Assembly: GCA_900762015.1 (NCBI GenBank)
Contig: CAAFEX010000038.1
Location: 1 to 64,000 of the forward strand
Reading direction: 5' to 3'
Length of the DNA: 64,000 bases
From: an uncultured Collinsella sp.
Lineage (GTDB): Bacteria; Actinomycetota; Coriobacteriia; Coriobacteriales; Coriobacteriaceae
This document shows positions 17,484 through 26,300 of the stretch, piece after piece. Each line of letters opens with the position of its first letter. Within the stretch, counting starts at the first letter, position 1. The notes beneath the pieces are model-generated. The model saw nothing but the letters and a program-made list of their open reading frames with translations, searched no databases and was not told the origin of the DNA. Position numbers and translations under genes: made by a program.

Positions 17484-18398
17484 CTAGTGATACAAACCTG
17501 GCTGGTAGTGATACTCATTGCTCACGTGCGGGCACAGCTGCCAAAAGGCGACGGCACTCGCCGCGGCCACGTTGAGCGAATCGACCCCGTGCGCCATCGG
17601 AATGCGCACAGCCCGGTCACAGCCCGAGATGGTCTTGGCGCCCAGGCCGGCACCCTCAGTGCCCATAAAGATTGCCAGGCGGTCAATCTCCTGTAGCGCG
17701 GGATCGTCCAGCGACACCGAATCGTCCGTCAGCGCCATGGCGGCACACGAAAAACCGGCATCGTGCAGCGCCGTCAACCCGTCATGCGGCCACACGCGCG
17801 CCTCACTGCCAATACGCGTCCACGGCACCTGAAACACGGTTCCCATGCTCACGCGGGCCGAGCGACGGTACAGCGGGTCACAGCAAGTAGGGCTCACCAG
17901 AATGCCGTCGACATTGAGTGCGGCGGCCGAGCGGAAAATCGCGCCCACGTTCGTGTGGTCGACAATACCCTCGAGCACGCATACGCGCACCGGTCGCTCA
18001 CCCGCCGTCTCGACGACGCCGCCCAAGAACTCATCAACCGGAATCTGTCGGGGGCGACGGAACGCCGCGAGCGCACCGCGCGTCACATTGAAGCCCGTCA
18101 ACTGCTCCATGAGCTCCATGGAGGCCACGAACACAGGAACCGGGCCGGCGCCCTCGCGCACAACCAGGCGCTCAAACAGCGGCATCATCTGGTCGAGCCA
18201 GCGTTCGCCCAAAAGAAAGCTCACCGGCTCGTATCCGGCGCGCACTGCACGCTCGATGACCTTGGCACTCTCGGCGATAAAAATGCCCTTCTGCGGCTCC
18301 AGCACGCAGCGAAGCTCACGCTCGGTCAGTCGCACGTAGGCATCGAGCCGCTCGTCCTCGAGCGAATCGATTCGCAGCACCTCAACTGCATCAGTCAT
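17484..18398 (-). CDS. TrmH/SpoU family RNA 2'-O-methyltransferase
   Basis: 304 residues. An N-terminal substrate-binding part (residues 1-110, LTERELRCVLEPQKGIFIAES) is followed by a SPOUT domain. The three SPOUT motifs are visible: DHTNVGAIFRSAAALNVDGIL (motif 1), FMGTEGAGLGAKTI (motif 2) and IPMAHGVDSLNVAAASAVAFW (motif 3), together forming the knotted SAM site. This is the TrmH/RlmB-like class, methylating ribose in rRNA or tRNA; the target is not decidable. It lies about 110 bases after folA on the same strand and may be part of the thyA-folA transcript. Confidence 0.88.
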   Translation of the reverse strand: MTDAVEVLRIDSLEDERLDAYVRLTERELRCVLEPQKGIFIAESAKVIERAVRAGYEPVSFLLGERWLDQMMPLFERLVVREGAGPVPVFVASMELMEQLTGFNVTRGALAAFRRPRQIPVDEFLGGVVETAGERPVRVCVLEGIVDHTNVGAIFRSAAALNVDGILVSPTCCDPLYRRSARVSMGTVFQVPWTRIGSEARVWPHDGLTALHDAGFSCAAMALTDDSVSLDDPALQEIDRLAIFMGTEGAGLGAKTISGCDRAVRIPMAHGVDSLNVAAASAVAFWQLCPHVSNEYHYQPGLYH

Positions 18399-18507
18399 AG
18401 CAGCCTGCCCGCACCTTTCTTTACAGCAGATCTATACCAAACGAGGCGACGCTAAGCGCCGCCCCATGCATTCAAATAACCCGATGATACCGTTCACGCC
18501 AGACGAT

Positions 18508-19026
18508 TTACGCCTCAACGCGACGATACGTCACGAACTCATAATCGAGACCCTCGTCACCCTCGCCCGCGGCAATCGTGGCAACACCGCCACGCCTCGC
18601 AATCTCCCACGCGGGATCGGCATCCAGATCGGGAAAGTACGTATCCACGTCATGCACGCAATGGTTATGCGTAACCTCGGCCTCGACGCAATACGGCAAG
18701 AACTGTCGATACACCTCGCCGCCGCCGATCACCCACGCAACGGGTTCATCGGCTACCGCGACGAGCGCTTCGTCAACGCCATGCACCACGTCGACACCCT
18801 CGGCAGCAAAGCTCTCGTCGCGGGTGAGCACGATATTACGGCGATTCTTGAGAGGACGCCCGCCGGGAAAACTCAACAGCGTCTTGCGCCCCATAATGAC
18901 CGGGCAACCCTTGGTGCATACCACAAAATGACGCATGTCGGCACGGTTGGACACGACCATGTCGCCCTCGCACCCAATACCCCAGTCATCGCACACGGCG
19001 ACAATGGCAGAAAGCTTACACGTCAT
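18508..19026 (-). CDS. folA: Dihydrofolate reductase
   Basis: 172 residues from ATG at 19024-19026, with AGGTGA five bases upstream, overlapping the region just after the thyA stop. It reduces dihydrofolate to tetrahydrofolate with NADPH. Motifs are LSAIVAVCDDWGIGCEGDMV at the N-terminus, VIMGRKTLLSFPGGRPLKNRRNIVLTR, and WVIGGGEVYRQFLPY. The acidic active-site residue is in SNRADMRHF. Placement after thyA makes metabolic sense, since thymidylate synthase generates the dihydrofolate this enzyme recycles. Confidence 0.93.
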   Translation of the reverse strand: MTCKLSAIVAVCDDWGIGCEGDMVVSNRADMRHFVVCTKGCPVIMGRKTLLSFPGGRPLKNRRNIVLTRDESFAAEGVDVVHGVDEALVAVADEPVAWVIGGGEVYRQFLPYCVEAEVTHNHCVHDVDTYFPDLDADPAWEIARRGGVATIAAGEGDEGLDYEFVTYRRVEA

Positions 19027-19035
19027 GCGCGTCAC

Positions 19036-19884
19036 CTACACCGCGATGGGAATGTTCTTGACCTGCGGGCCGTGCTCGTAGCCCTCCACGATCAGGTCGT
19101 CGGTCGTAAACGCATAGAAATCGTGCACGTCGGGGTTCAGCGTTACCTTAGGCGCCGCAAACTGCGGGCGCTCGATAAGCTCACGGACGATATTGACATG
19201 ACGGTCGTAAATGTGGGCATCGGCAATCACATGCAGCAGCTCACCGGGGATCATATCGACCGACTGCGCGACCATCATCAGCAAGATGGCGTACTGACAA
19301 ACGTTCCAGTTGTTCGCGGCCAAAATGTCCTGGCTGCGCTGGTTGAGAATCATGTTGAGTGTGGGCTTATCGTCCTGCGGGCGCTGCGTGACGCTATAGG
19401 TCACGCTGTAGGCGCACGGATACAGGTGCATCTCGGACAGGTCGCTAAACACATAGGTGTTCGTCATAATGCGGCGGCTGTACGGCGTGTGCTTAAGATC
19501 GTACAGCACGCGGTCCATCTGGTCGAAATCGCCCTCGGCATAATGGCTCTTCTGGCCAATCTGATACCCGTAGGCCTTGCCGATGGAGCCGGTCTCGTCG
19601 GCCCACTCGTCCCAAATATGGCTGTTGAGGTCATGGACGTTATTGGACTTCTTTTGATAGATCCACAGAATCTCGTCCATCGCAGACTTAAGCGCCGTGC
19701 GGCGCAGGGTAAGCGCGGGGAACTCCTCGCGCAGGTCGTAGCGCGCCGTGACGCCAAAGTTTTTTATGGTATAGGCAGGGGTGCCATCCTCCCACACCGG
19801 ACGGACCTTTTGGCCCTCGGTGGTGGTGCCATGGTCCAGAATATCGCGGCACATGGTTACAAACTGTTGATCAGCCTTGCTCAT
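19036..19884 (-). CDS. thyA: Thymidylate synthase ThyA
   Basis: 282 residues from ATG at 19882-19884, with GGAGGG just upstream. It methylates dUMP with methylene-tetrahydrofolate. The catalytic Cys is in HLYPCAYSVTYSV; the dUMP-binding region is QRSQDILAANNWNVCQYAILL, and DAHIYDRHVNIVREL is also canonical. The Cys is followed by Ala-Tyr rather than the His of E. coli (PCH), resembling the PCxY form I know from the Bacillus ThyA lineage. It is followed by folA after nine bases. Upstream it shares a divergent control region with the DUF134-NifX gene. Confidence 0.94.
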   Translation of the reverse strand: MSKADQQFVTMCRDILDHGTTTEGQKVRPVWEDGTPAYTIKNFGVTARYDLREEFPALTLRRTALKSAMDEILWIYQKKSNNVHDLNSHIWDEWADETGSIGKAYGYQIGQKSHYAEGDFDQMDRVLYDLKHTPYSRRIMTNTYVFSDLSEMHLYPCAYSVTYSVTQRPQDDKPTLNMILNQRSQDILAANNWNVCQYAILLMMVAQSVDMIPGELLHVIADAHIYDRHVNIVRELIERPQFAAPKVTLNPDVHDFYAFTTDDLIVEGYEHGPQVKNIPIAV

Positions 19885-19968
19885 TGACCCTCCTGTCAGT
19901 CGCCTACAAGCGAGATTCATTGTAGCCCAGGCGCACGCAGCCCCACAGCCCAAACATAAGCCCTCATT

Positions 19969-19986
19969 TTCTGACATATGCCAGAA
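19969..19986. promoter_or_regulatory. Operator-like palindrome 1 (TTCTGACATATGCCAGAA)
   Basis: An 18-base palindrome with one mismatch, centred on CATATG. It lies just upstream of the -35 element of the promoter for the DUF134-NifX gene. A second copy of the core occurs at 20025-20036. The pair is a likely binding site for the regulator encoded next to it. Confidence 0.65.
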
Positions 19987-19991
19987 ATTCA

Positions 19992-20019
19992 TTGCGCAAA
20001 TCTGAACGTTCGCTATTCT
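19992..20019 (+). promoter_or_regulatory. Putative promoter of the DUF134-NifX gene
   Basis: TTGCGC at 19992-19997 and TATTCT at 20014-20019 are 16 bases apart, a moderate sigma-70 promoter. Predicted transcription start would fall inside operator-like palindrome 2, so binding there would block initiation. Confidence 0.5.
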
Positions 20020-20024
20020 ATTGT

Positions 20025-20036
20025 TGACATATGTCA
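20025..20036. promoter_or_regulatory. Operator-like palindrome 2 (TGACATATGTCA)
   Basis: A perfect 12-base palindrome with the same TGACATATG[T/C]CAGA core as palindrome 1, placed between the putative -10 and the ribosome site (AAGGAG) of the DUF134-NifX gene. Confidence 0.65.
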
Positions 20037-20050
20037 GATAAGGAGTGCAC

Positions 20051-20815
20051 ATGGCAGGAAGACGCGAGAAACTGCGCCGCGTCGGGATCATCCCCGAATA
20101 TCGCGGTTTTACCCCCGATGGCCTGGCGAGCGGCGATGCCATCGATATGACAGTCGACGAGCTCGAAGTGCTGCGCCTGTGCGATTTGGAAGGCCTTAAC
20201 CAAGAGGCAGTCGCCCAGCACATGGGCATTGCCCGCGCCACGGTGGCGGCAATCTGCAGCCGCGCGCATCGCAAGGTGGCAAACGCGCTGGTCAATGGAC
20301 GGGCGATCGTCATCGAAGGTGGCAACATCGCGTACTCCCCCATCACCACGACAACGGCCGCATGGCCAGCAAAGGAGGTCGACACCGTGAGGGTGGCAAC
20401 GACGTACGACAACGGCAACATCTTTATGCACTTTGGCCGCAGCGAACAGTTCAAGATCTACGACATCCAGGATGGCAAGGTGCTCAACGAGCAGGTCGTG
20501 GGCACCGGCGGCACTGGTCACGGTGCATTGGCGGGTCTGCTTGCCAACAGTGACGTTGACACGCTCATCTGCGGCGGTATCGGCGGCGGCGCCATCAACG
20601 CACTTGCCCAGGCCGGCATCACGGTCTATGCAGGCGCCCAGGGCAGCTGCGACGCCTGCGTCGAGGCACTCATTGCCGGCACGCTCGCACAGACCGGCGA
20701 GGCCACCTGCGACTGTCATGGTCACGACCACGAGCACACCCACGAGCATGGCGAATCCTGCGGCTGCCATGACCATCACGACCACGAAGGCCACGAGGGC
20801 TGCGGCTGCCACTAA
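20051..20815 (+). CDS. DUF134 (UPF0251) HTH - NifX/NifB-like cofactor-binding fusion with His-rich tail
   Basis: 254 residues; AAGGAG lies six bases before ATG. Three parts are visible. Residues 1-95 are a DUF134 DNA-binding domain (MAGRREKLRRVG, then DLEGLNQEAVAQHMGIARAT, an HTH). Residues 105-215 are a dinitrogenase iron-molybdenum cofactor-binding (NifX/NafY) domain (HFGRSEQFKIYDI, then GGIGGGAINALAQAG). The last 35 residues hold 12 His and 6 Cys, a metal-binding tail. No nif genes are nearby, so a role as a metal or Fe-S-sensing regulator is more likely than nitrogenase assembly. The two CATATG palindromes at its promoter suggest it controls itself and perhaps the divergent thyA. Confidence 0.85.
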   Translation: MAGRREKLRRVGIIPEYRGFTPDGLASGDAIDMTVDELEVLRLCDLEGLNQEAVAQHMGIARATVAAICSRAHRKVANALVNGRAIVIEGGNIAYSPITTTTAAWPAKEVDTVRVATTYDNGNIFMHFGRSEQFKIYDIQDGKVLNEQVVGTGGTGHGALAGLLANSDVDTLICGGIGGGAINALAQAGITVYAGAQGSCDACVEALIAGTLAQTGEATCDCHGHDHEHTHEHGESCGCHDHHDHEGHEGCGCH

Positions 20816-20878
20816 CGGCACGGCACCGCGAACTCGGGGCGCGACACTGAACGCAACCCGACAATCAAAGCCAACAGC

Positions 20879-20910
20879 AAAGGCCACCCGGTAGCTACCG
20901 AGTGGCCTTT
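20879..20910. terminator. Bidirectional terminator
   Basis: AAAGGCCACCCGGTAG pairs with CTACCGAGTGGCCTTT (one mismatch), with no unpaired loop beyond the central bases. It lies between the convergent DUF134-NifX and ffh genes and can serve both. Confidence 0.75.
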
Positions 20911-20935
20911 GCCATATCAAGCTGGAATTACAGCA

Positions 20936-22411
20936 CTATTTCTTATTACGCATCTGCGCTTCCATCTGGCGCAGCAGGTCCATATCGGACTTGGGGCCGC
21001 CCGTTCCCAGGCCGCCCATGCCGCCCAGGCCCATGGCATCCAGACCGGGAATATTGGGCATGCGCATCTTTTTGCCCTTTTTGCCCTTCTTGCCCTTCTT
21101 GCCGCCGGTCTGTGCCTGATTGGCCATCGTGCGCATGCGGCCCATCATCTTGTTCATCTCTCCCCACTGCTTCATAAGGCTATTGACCTCGGTGGGGGTC
21201 ACACCAGCGCCCTTGGCAATGCGGGCACGGCGCTGACCGTTGATGATGGAAGGACGCAGGCGCTCCTCCTTGGTCATCGACATGATAATGGCCTCGTTCT
21301 TATCGAAGATGCCCTCGTCCAGGTTGCCACCCATCTGGTTGAGCGCACGCTGGCCGCCGGGGAGCATGCCCAGGATGCCCTTCATGCCGCCCATCTTCTT
21401 GACGGCCCTCATCTGGTCGAGCATGTCGTTCATGGTAAAGCCCTCGCGCAGCATACGCTCGGCAGCCTCGAGCTGCTCGGCGTCGGCCGCCTCCTGGGCC
21501 TTCTCGATGATGCCGACAACATCGCCCATGCCCAAGATTCGCTTGGCCATGCGGTCGGGGTAGAAGGGCTCCAGTGAATCGGGTTTCTCGCCCATGCTGA
21601 CGAACTTAATGGGCTTACCGGTCACCTGGCGCACAGATAGCGCGCCGCCGCCACGAGCGTCACCGTCGAGCTTGGAGATGATCACGCCGTCAAAGTCGGT
21701 GCGCTCGGCGAAGGTCGAGACAACGTTGACGATATCCTGGCCGGTCATGGCATCGACGACCATCAGCACCTGATCGGGTTTAACGGCCTTCTTGATGTCC
21801 ACGGCTTCCTGCATCATCTGCTCGTCGATCTGCAAACGACCGGCGGTATCGACGATGACCACGTCACGCAGGTGGTCGACGGCCTCCTGAATGGCGCCCT
21901 TGGCGATATCGACCGGGTGCTCACCATCGCCACGGAAGACTGGTACGCCGATCTCTCCACCGAGTGTGGCCAACTGGTCGGCAGCGGCAGGACGGTAGAC
22001 GTCGCACGCGGCGAGCAGCGGCGAGCGGCCCTGCTTCTTGAGCAGGTAGGCCAGCTTTACGGCCGCCGTAGTCTTACCGGAGCCCTGCAGGCCCACGAGC
22101 ATGATGACATTGGGAATGCGGTTACTAAAGACGAGCTTGCTCTCGGTGGAGCCGAGCATCTCGGTGAGCTCGTCGAGCACGATCTTGACGACGTTTTGCG
22201 CCGGCGACAGCGACTCCATGACCTCGGCGGTCATGCAGCGCTCCTTGGTCTTGGCGACGAACTCCTTGACGACCTTGAAGTTGACGTCGGCCTCGAGCAG
22301 CGCCATGCGAATGTCGCGCATGGCCGAGGTGATATCGGCCTCGGTCAGCTTGCCCTTGCCGCGCAGGCGGTCAAATGTGTCGTTGAGGCGATCGCTCAGG
22401 GAATCAAACAC
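20936..22411 (-). CDS. ffh: Signal recognition particle GTPase Ffh
   Basis: 491 residues. N domain (MFDSLSDRLNDTFDRLRGKG), then the G domain with P-loop GLQGSGKTTAAVKLAYLL, DTAGRLQID and SKLDGDARGGGALSV. A methionine-rich M domain follows (QMRAVKKMGGMKGILGMLPG), which binds signal sequences and 4.5S RNA. The C-terminus has a Lys- and Gly-rich tail (GKKGKKGKKGKKMRM), then a Met/Gly-rich end. With FtsY it targets membrane proteins. It follows ftsY after 10 bases on the same transcript. Confidence 0.97.
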   Translation of the reverse strand: MFDSLSDRLNDTFDRLRGKGKLTEADITSAMRDIRMALLEADVNFKVVKEFVAKTKERCMTAEVMESLSPAQNVVKIVLDELTEMLGSTESKLVFSNRIPNVIMLVGLQGSGKTTAAVKLAYLLKKQGRSPLLAACDVYRPAAADQLATLGGEIGVPVFRGDGEHPVDIAKGAIQEAVDHLRDVVIVDTAGRLQIDEQMMQEAVDIKKAVKPDQVLMVVDAMTGQDIVNVVSTFAERTDFDGVIISKLDGDARGGGALSVRQVTGKPIKFVSMGEKPDSLEPFYPDRMAKRILGMGDVVGIIEKAQEAADAEQLEAAERMLREGFTMNDMLDQMRAVKKMGGMKGILGMLPGGQRALNQMGGNLDEGIFDKNEAIIMSMTKEERLRPSIINGQRRARIAKGAGVTPTEVNSLMKQWGEMNKMMGRMRTMANQAQTGGKKGKKGKKGKKMRMPNIPGLDAMGLGGMGGLGTGGPKSDMDLLRQMEAQMRNKK

Positions 22412-22421
22412 TAGTCACTCC

Positions 22422-23339
22422 TTAATTGGACTCGCCCACCAGGGCGCGGCAGAAATCTTTGGCATTGAACTCCTGCAGATCATCGACCTGCTCGCCCACG
22501 CCCACGCGCAGGATCGGGAGCTTGAGCTTCTCGGCCACGGCCATGGCGATACCGCCCTTAGCCGTGCCGTCGAGCTTAGTCATGATAATACCGTCCAGGC
22601 CCAGTGCCTCGTTAAACTCGAGCGCCTGGTTCAGACCGTTCTGGCCGGTGGCGGCATCGATCACGAGCACGACTGAGACGGGCATGGGGCCGGCGGCCAT
22701 ATTGGCGGCGCGCTTACGCGTCACGTTAACCACCTTGGCAAGCTCGCGCATGAGCTCGGGGCTCGTGTGCAGACGACCGGCAGTGTCGATCAGCACCAGG
22801 TCGCTGCCGCGCTTGTCGGCCTCGTCGAGCACGTCGTAGCAAACACTTGCCGGGTCGGAGCCGCGGTCGCGCTTGATGACGGGGACGCCAGCACGCTGGC
22901 CCCACACATCGAGCTGCTCGATGGCGGCGGCGCGGAACGTATCGGCAGAGCCGATCACGACGTTCTTGCCGCGGGCGGCCATGGCGCTCGCGATCTTACC
23001 GACCGTCGTGGTCTTGCCGGCACCGTTAATGCCCACAAACAGCACGCAGCTCGGCGTATCGGAGAACGGATCGCGCTCGATGGGCACAAAGTGCTGCTCA
23101 AGCTGCTCGGCCAGGGCGCGACGGAGTTGCGGGGCGGTCTTGAGGTTCTTCTTGGCCGCGGCATCGCGCAGGTCATCGGACACCTTGATCGCGACCTCGG
23201 CACCCATGTCACCCATGACGAGAGTGTCCTCTAGGTCCTCCCAAAAATCCTCGTCGACCTCGCCGCCAAAGTAAAAGACCTCGTTGAGGGCCTCGCGACT
23301 GCGCTCAAGTCCGCGCGAGAGAGCGTCAAAGAATCCCAT
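22422..23339 (-). CDS. ftsY: Signal recognition particle receptor FtsY
   Basis: 305 residues, the short form without the long acidic A domain of E. coli. The NG domain is complete: GINGAGKTTTVGKIASAM (P-loop), VIGSADTFRAAAIEQL, LIDTAGRLHTSPELM, and TKLDGTAKGGIAMAVAEKL. It docks SRP at the membrane. Its ATG overlaps the smc stop codon by one base (TAATG), indicating coupling with smc, an arrangement common in Gram-positives (rnc-smc-ftsY-ffh). Confidence 0.97.
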   Translation of the reverse strand: MGFFDALSRGLERSREALNEVFYFGGEVDEDFWEDLEDTLVMGDMGAEVAIKVSDDLRDAAAKKNLKTAPQLRRALAEQLEQHFVPIERDPFSDTPSCVLFVGINGAGKTTTVGKIASAMAARGKNVVIGSADTFRAAAIEQLDVWGQRAGVPVIKRDRGSDPASVCYDVLDEADKRGSDLVLIDTAGRLHTSPELMRELAKVVNVTRKRAANMAAGPMPVSVVLVIDAATGQNGLNQALEFNEALGLDGIIMTKLDGTAKGGIAMAVAEKLKLPILRVGVGEQVDDLQEFNAKDFCRALVGESN

Positions 23340-26300
23340 TATGCATTCACGACCTTTCCGGTTTCGCGATCGAGTTTTTGCGAGACGACGCGACTGACGC
23401 CGTCGGCTTGCATCGAGACGCCATAGAGGACGTCAGCGTCCTCCATAGTACGGCGCTGATGCGAGATAACCAAGAGCTGCGTATCGGAACGCAGTACATC
23501 AAGGGCACCAATGAGCTTGGACAGGTTGGCGTCATCGAGCGCCGCCTCGACCTCGTCCAGCACATAGAACGGCACCGTGCGCGTGCGGTACACGGCAAAG
23601 AGAAGGGCGAGCGCCGTCAGGCTCTTCTCGCCGCCCGACATGAGCATCATCTTGGTGATGCGCTTGCCGCGCGGCTGCGCCACGACCTCGATACCCGTCT
23701 CGGCAGGATGCTCGGGATCGGTCATCTCCAGATGAGCCTGACCGCCCGGGAAGAGCATAGCGAAGATCTCGCGGAAGTTCGCGTCGACCTTCTCAAACGT
23801 CACCAGGAAGGCCTTCCGCATCTTGCGATCAATGGCCACCGTGATCTTGGTGAGCGCCTTGCGCGCGCTCTCCAGATCGGCCAGCTGCTCCTCGATGTAG
23901 TCGGCGCGGCGCTTGAGCTGCTCGTACTCCTCCATGGCAACTTGGTTAACGGGACCAAGGTTGTTGATCTGGCGCACAAGCTGGTTGAGTTCGCGCTCGG
24001 CGGCATCGCGGTCCGTGGGCGCCGGAAGCATGAGCGCTTCCTCGAGTACCGTGGTGCCATCGGCGGTAATGGCCTTAATGGCGGCCTCTACCTGCACCTC
24101 GAGCTTACCACGCGCGACCTTGAACTCGTTTTGCGTGGCGGAAGCGGTATCGACTCGCTCCTTAGCGCGGGCAACCTCTGCCTTGGCATCCTCGATGGTC
24201 TTCTTGAGCGAAGCGGAGTCCGCCTCCTCGAGCGAAGCCTGGTCACGCAGACGCGCAGCCCAATCCGAGGCACGCTCCAGCAGGGCCGAATAGCGCTCGT
24301 GCATGGGGTCGACGCGCAGGCGCAGCAGCTCGAGCGAGCGCGAGGCCTGGCGTGTTCCGCGGATACGACGGTCGATGCCCTCAAGACGATGCTCCAGGTC
24401 GGGCACGCGGCCCTTCAGCGAACGCAGGCGTTCGCTCGTCTGGGCAAGGCGAACCTTGGCGTCGGCGAGCTTGCCGGCAGCCTCGGAATCGTCACGGCGA
24501 ACGCGGTCGAGTTCGTCGTTAGCCTCGGCAATCTGCAAGCCCAGATCGCTTGCCTGCGCGCGGGCCTCATCACGCGAACGGGTGAGCTCATCAACCCGCG
24601 GACGCGCAGCGCGAACGGCTTCGGAGGCCTGCTCGCGACGCTTGGAGATGCGCACGCGCTCGACCTCGGCATTGTTGGCGCTTTGCTCCAAGCGGCCGAT
24701 CTCGGAGAGCAGCGAGCGGCGCTCGCCCTCAAGACGGGCGATCTCGCCGGCGGCATCGCCCTCAGCGGCACGCGCTTCCTCAACGGCCGCATTGGCCTCG
24801 ACGACCTGATCCGACACATGCTCAAACACAGCGGCCAAATCGGGCTCAAGCCCCTCCAGCTCGCGAATGCGACGCTTACGCTCCAGAGCACCCGACGCCT
24901 CGCCGGCATCGAGGCCCACACGCACCAGGCCGCCACAGCTTACGCGGGCGCCATCGGGAGTCACATAGGTCGCACCGTCAACGACAGGCGCAGCCAGCGC
25001 GGCAGCCAAGTCATCGACCACGTAATAGCCGCCGAGCAGCGCCTCGACGACGGGTCCGTAGCCTGCCCGCACGGACAGACGATCAACCAGGCGGGTACCG
25101 GCAGCGCCCTCGGCGGCAGCAGAGCCGCTCACGCCGCGCGCCACCAGCAGCGCCTCGCCCGAGGCCTTCTTCTGGTCCAGAGCGGCACGACCGGCACGCT
25201 CAAGCGAGGACGTATCGTCAAACAGCAGCGCATCGATATCGCCGGCGAGCAATTGCTCAACCAGGCCCTCAAGCTCGCGCGGGGCCTCGAGCACGTCGCC
25301 CAGACGACCCAAGACATCGTCGCCGAGCGCGCCCACCAGACGGCTCACGAGCGGCGAGCTGTCGGCCATGCGGGCATCGAGTTTCTTTTGGCTGGCAAGC
25401 TCCGAGCGCACCTCGGAGAGCCTGTTACGCGCTTCACTCTCGCGGGCACGCAGGTCCTTCAGGGCCGCGCGTGCCGCCTCGGTGGCCTCACGCGCATCGA
25501 CCTGAGCCTGACGCGACTCCTCAAGGGCGCTCTCAAGCTCCTCGGCGCGGTCGCGACGGCTCTCGAGCGAGGCCGCGACCTCCTCGAGCTGCTCGTCAAT
25601 CTGCTCCAGGCGCGAGGCATACATGTTGTCCTCGACCTCGGCATTGCTCAAGGAATCCTTCACCTTGGCGAGCTCGAGCGCGGCGTTATCGGCTACGCGC
25701 TGCACATCGCGTTGCTCGCGCGTAAGCTGCGAAATCTGATTGTCGAGCGCCACGCGCCGCTCGTGGAGCTCGGCGGCGGCAGGACCAGCGGCGTCAACGT
25801 CCTCCTGGGCCTGCATGTGCGCACCGGTCACTTCCTCAAGCTGCGCACGCGCGTCCTCGAGCTCCTCGACCACGCGACGTCGCTGATGCTCGGAGCTCGA
25901 AATCTGCCCGCGCATGTCAGACAGACGCGACACCATGTTGTGGCCCTTTTCTTCGAGCAGGCGCATGTCGGAGTTAATGCGGCCGACCACATCTTGCATA
26001 TGACGGCGCTGCTCGCCCAGATCGCCCACAAACAGGCCCTTTTCCTCGAGCATGACCTGAAGCTTCTCGAGCTCGCGCTCCTTTTCGCCCAAGCGGTACT
26101 GCGCAAGCTCCAGCTCGGCGGCACCTTCCTTGGAACGGCTCTCCAGGTCATTCCACTGCGACTGCAGCGAACGCAGCTCGTCGACGGCTAGCATCTGCGT
26201 AAGCTCGTTCGCGCGCGAGGACAGCTCTTTGTACTTGCGCGCGCGATCGACCTGACGCTCCAGCGGCCGCAGCTGACGGGCGATCTCCTTATTGATGTCG

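Noticed and set aside
19885..20454. N-terminal extension of ThyA to 472 residues
   Set aside because: The extension crosses the divergent control region and the DUF134-NifX gene. The start at 19884 has GGAGGG and gives the normal ThyA length.
20051..20815. Nitrogenase cofactor assembly role for the NifX-like domain
   Set aside because: No nif genes are nearby and the protein carries a DNA-binding domain, so a regulatory role fits better.
23378..26191. 937-codon open frame on the plus strand opposite smc
   Set aside because: It is the antisense shadow of a clear smc gene. Similar long antisense frames lie opposite ftsH (13461-15710), infB (43381-46005), nusA (46019-47332), leuS (48823-51540) and guaB (52097-53293). 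They follow from high-GC codon bias and show no domain or ribosome site.
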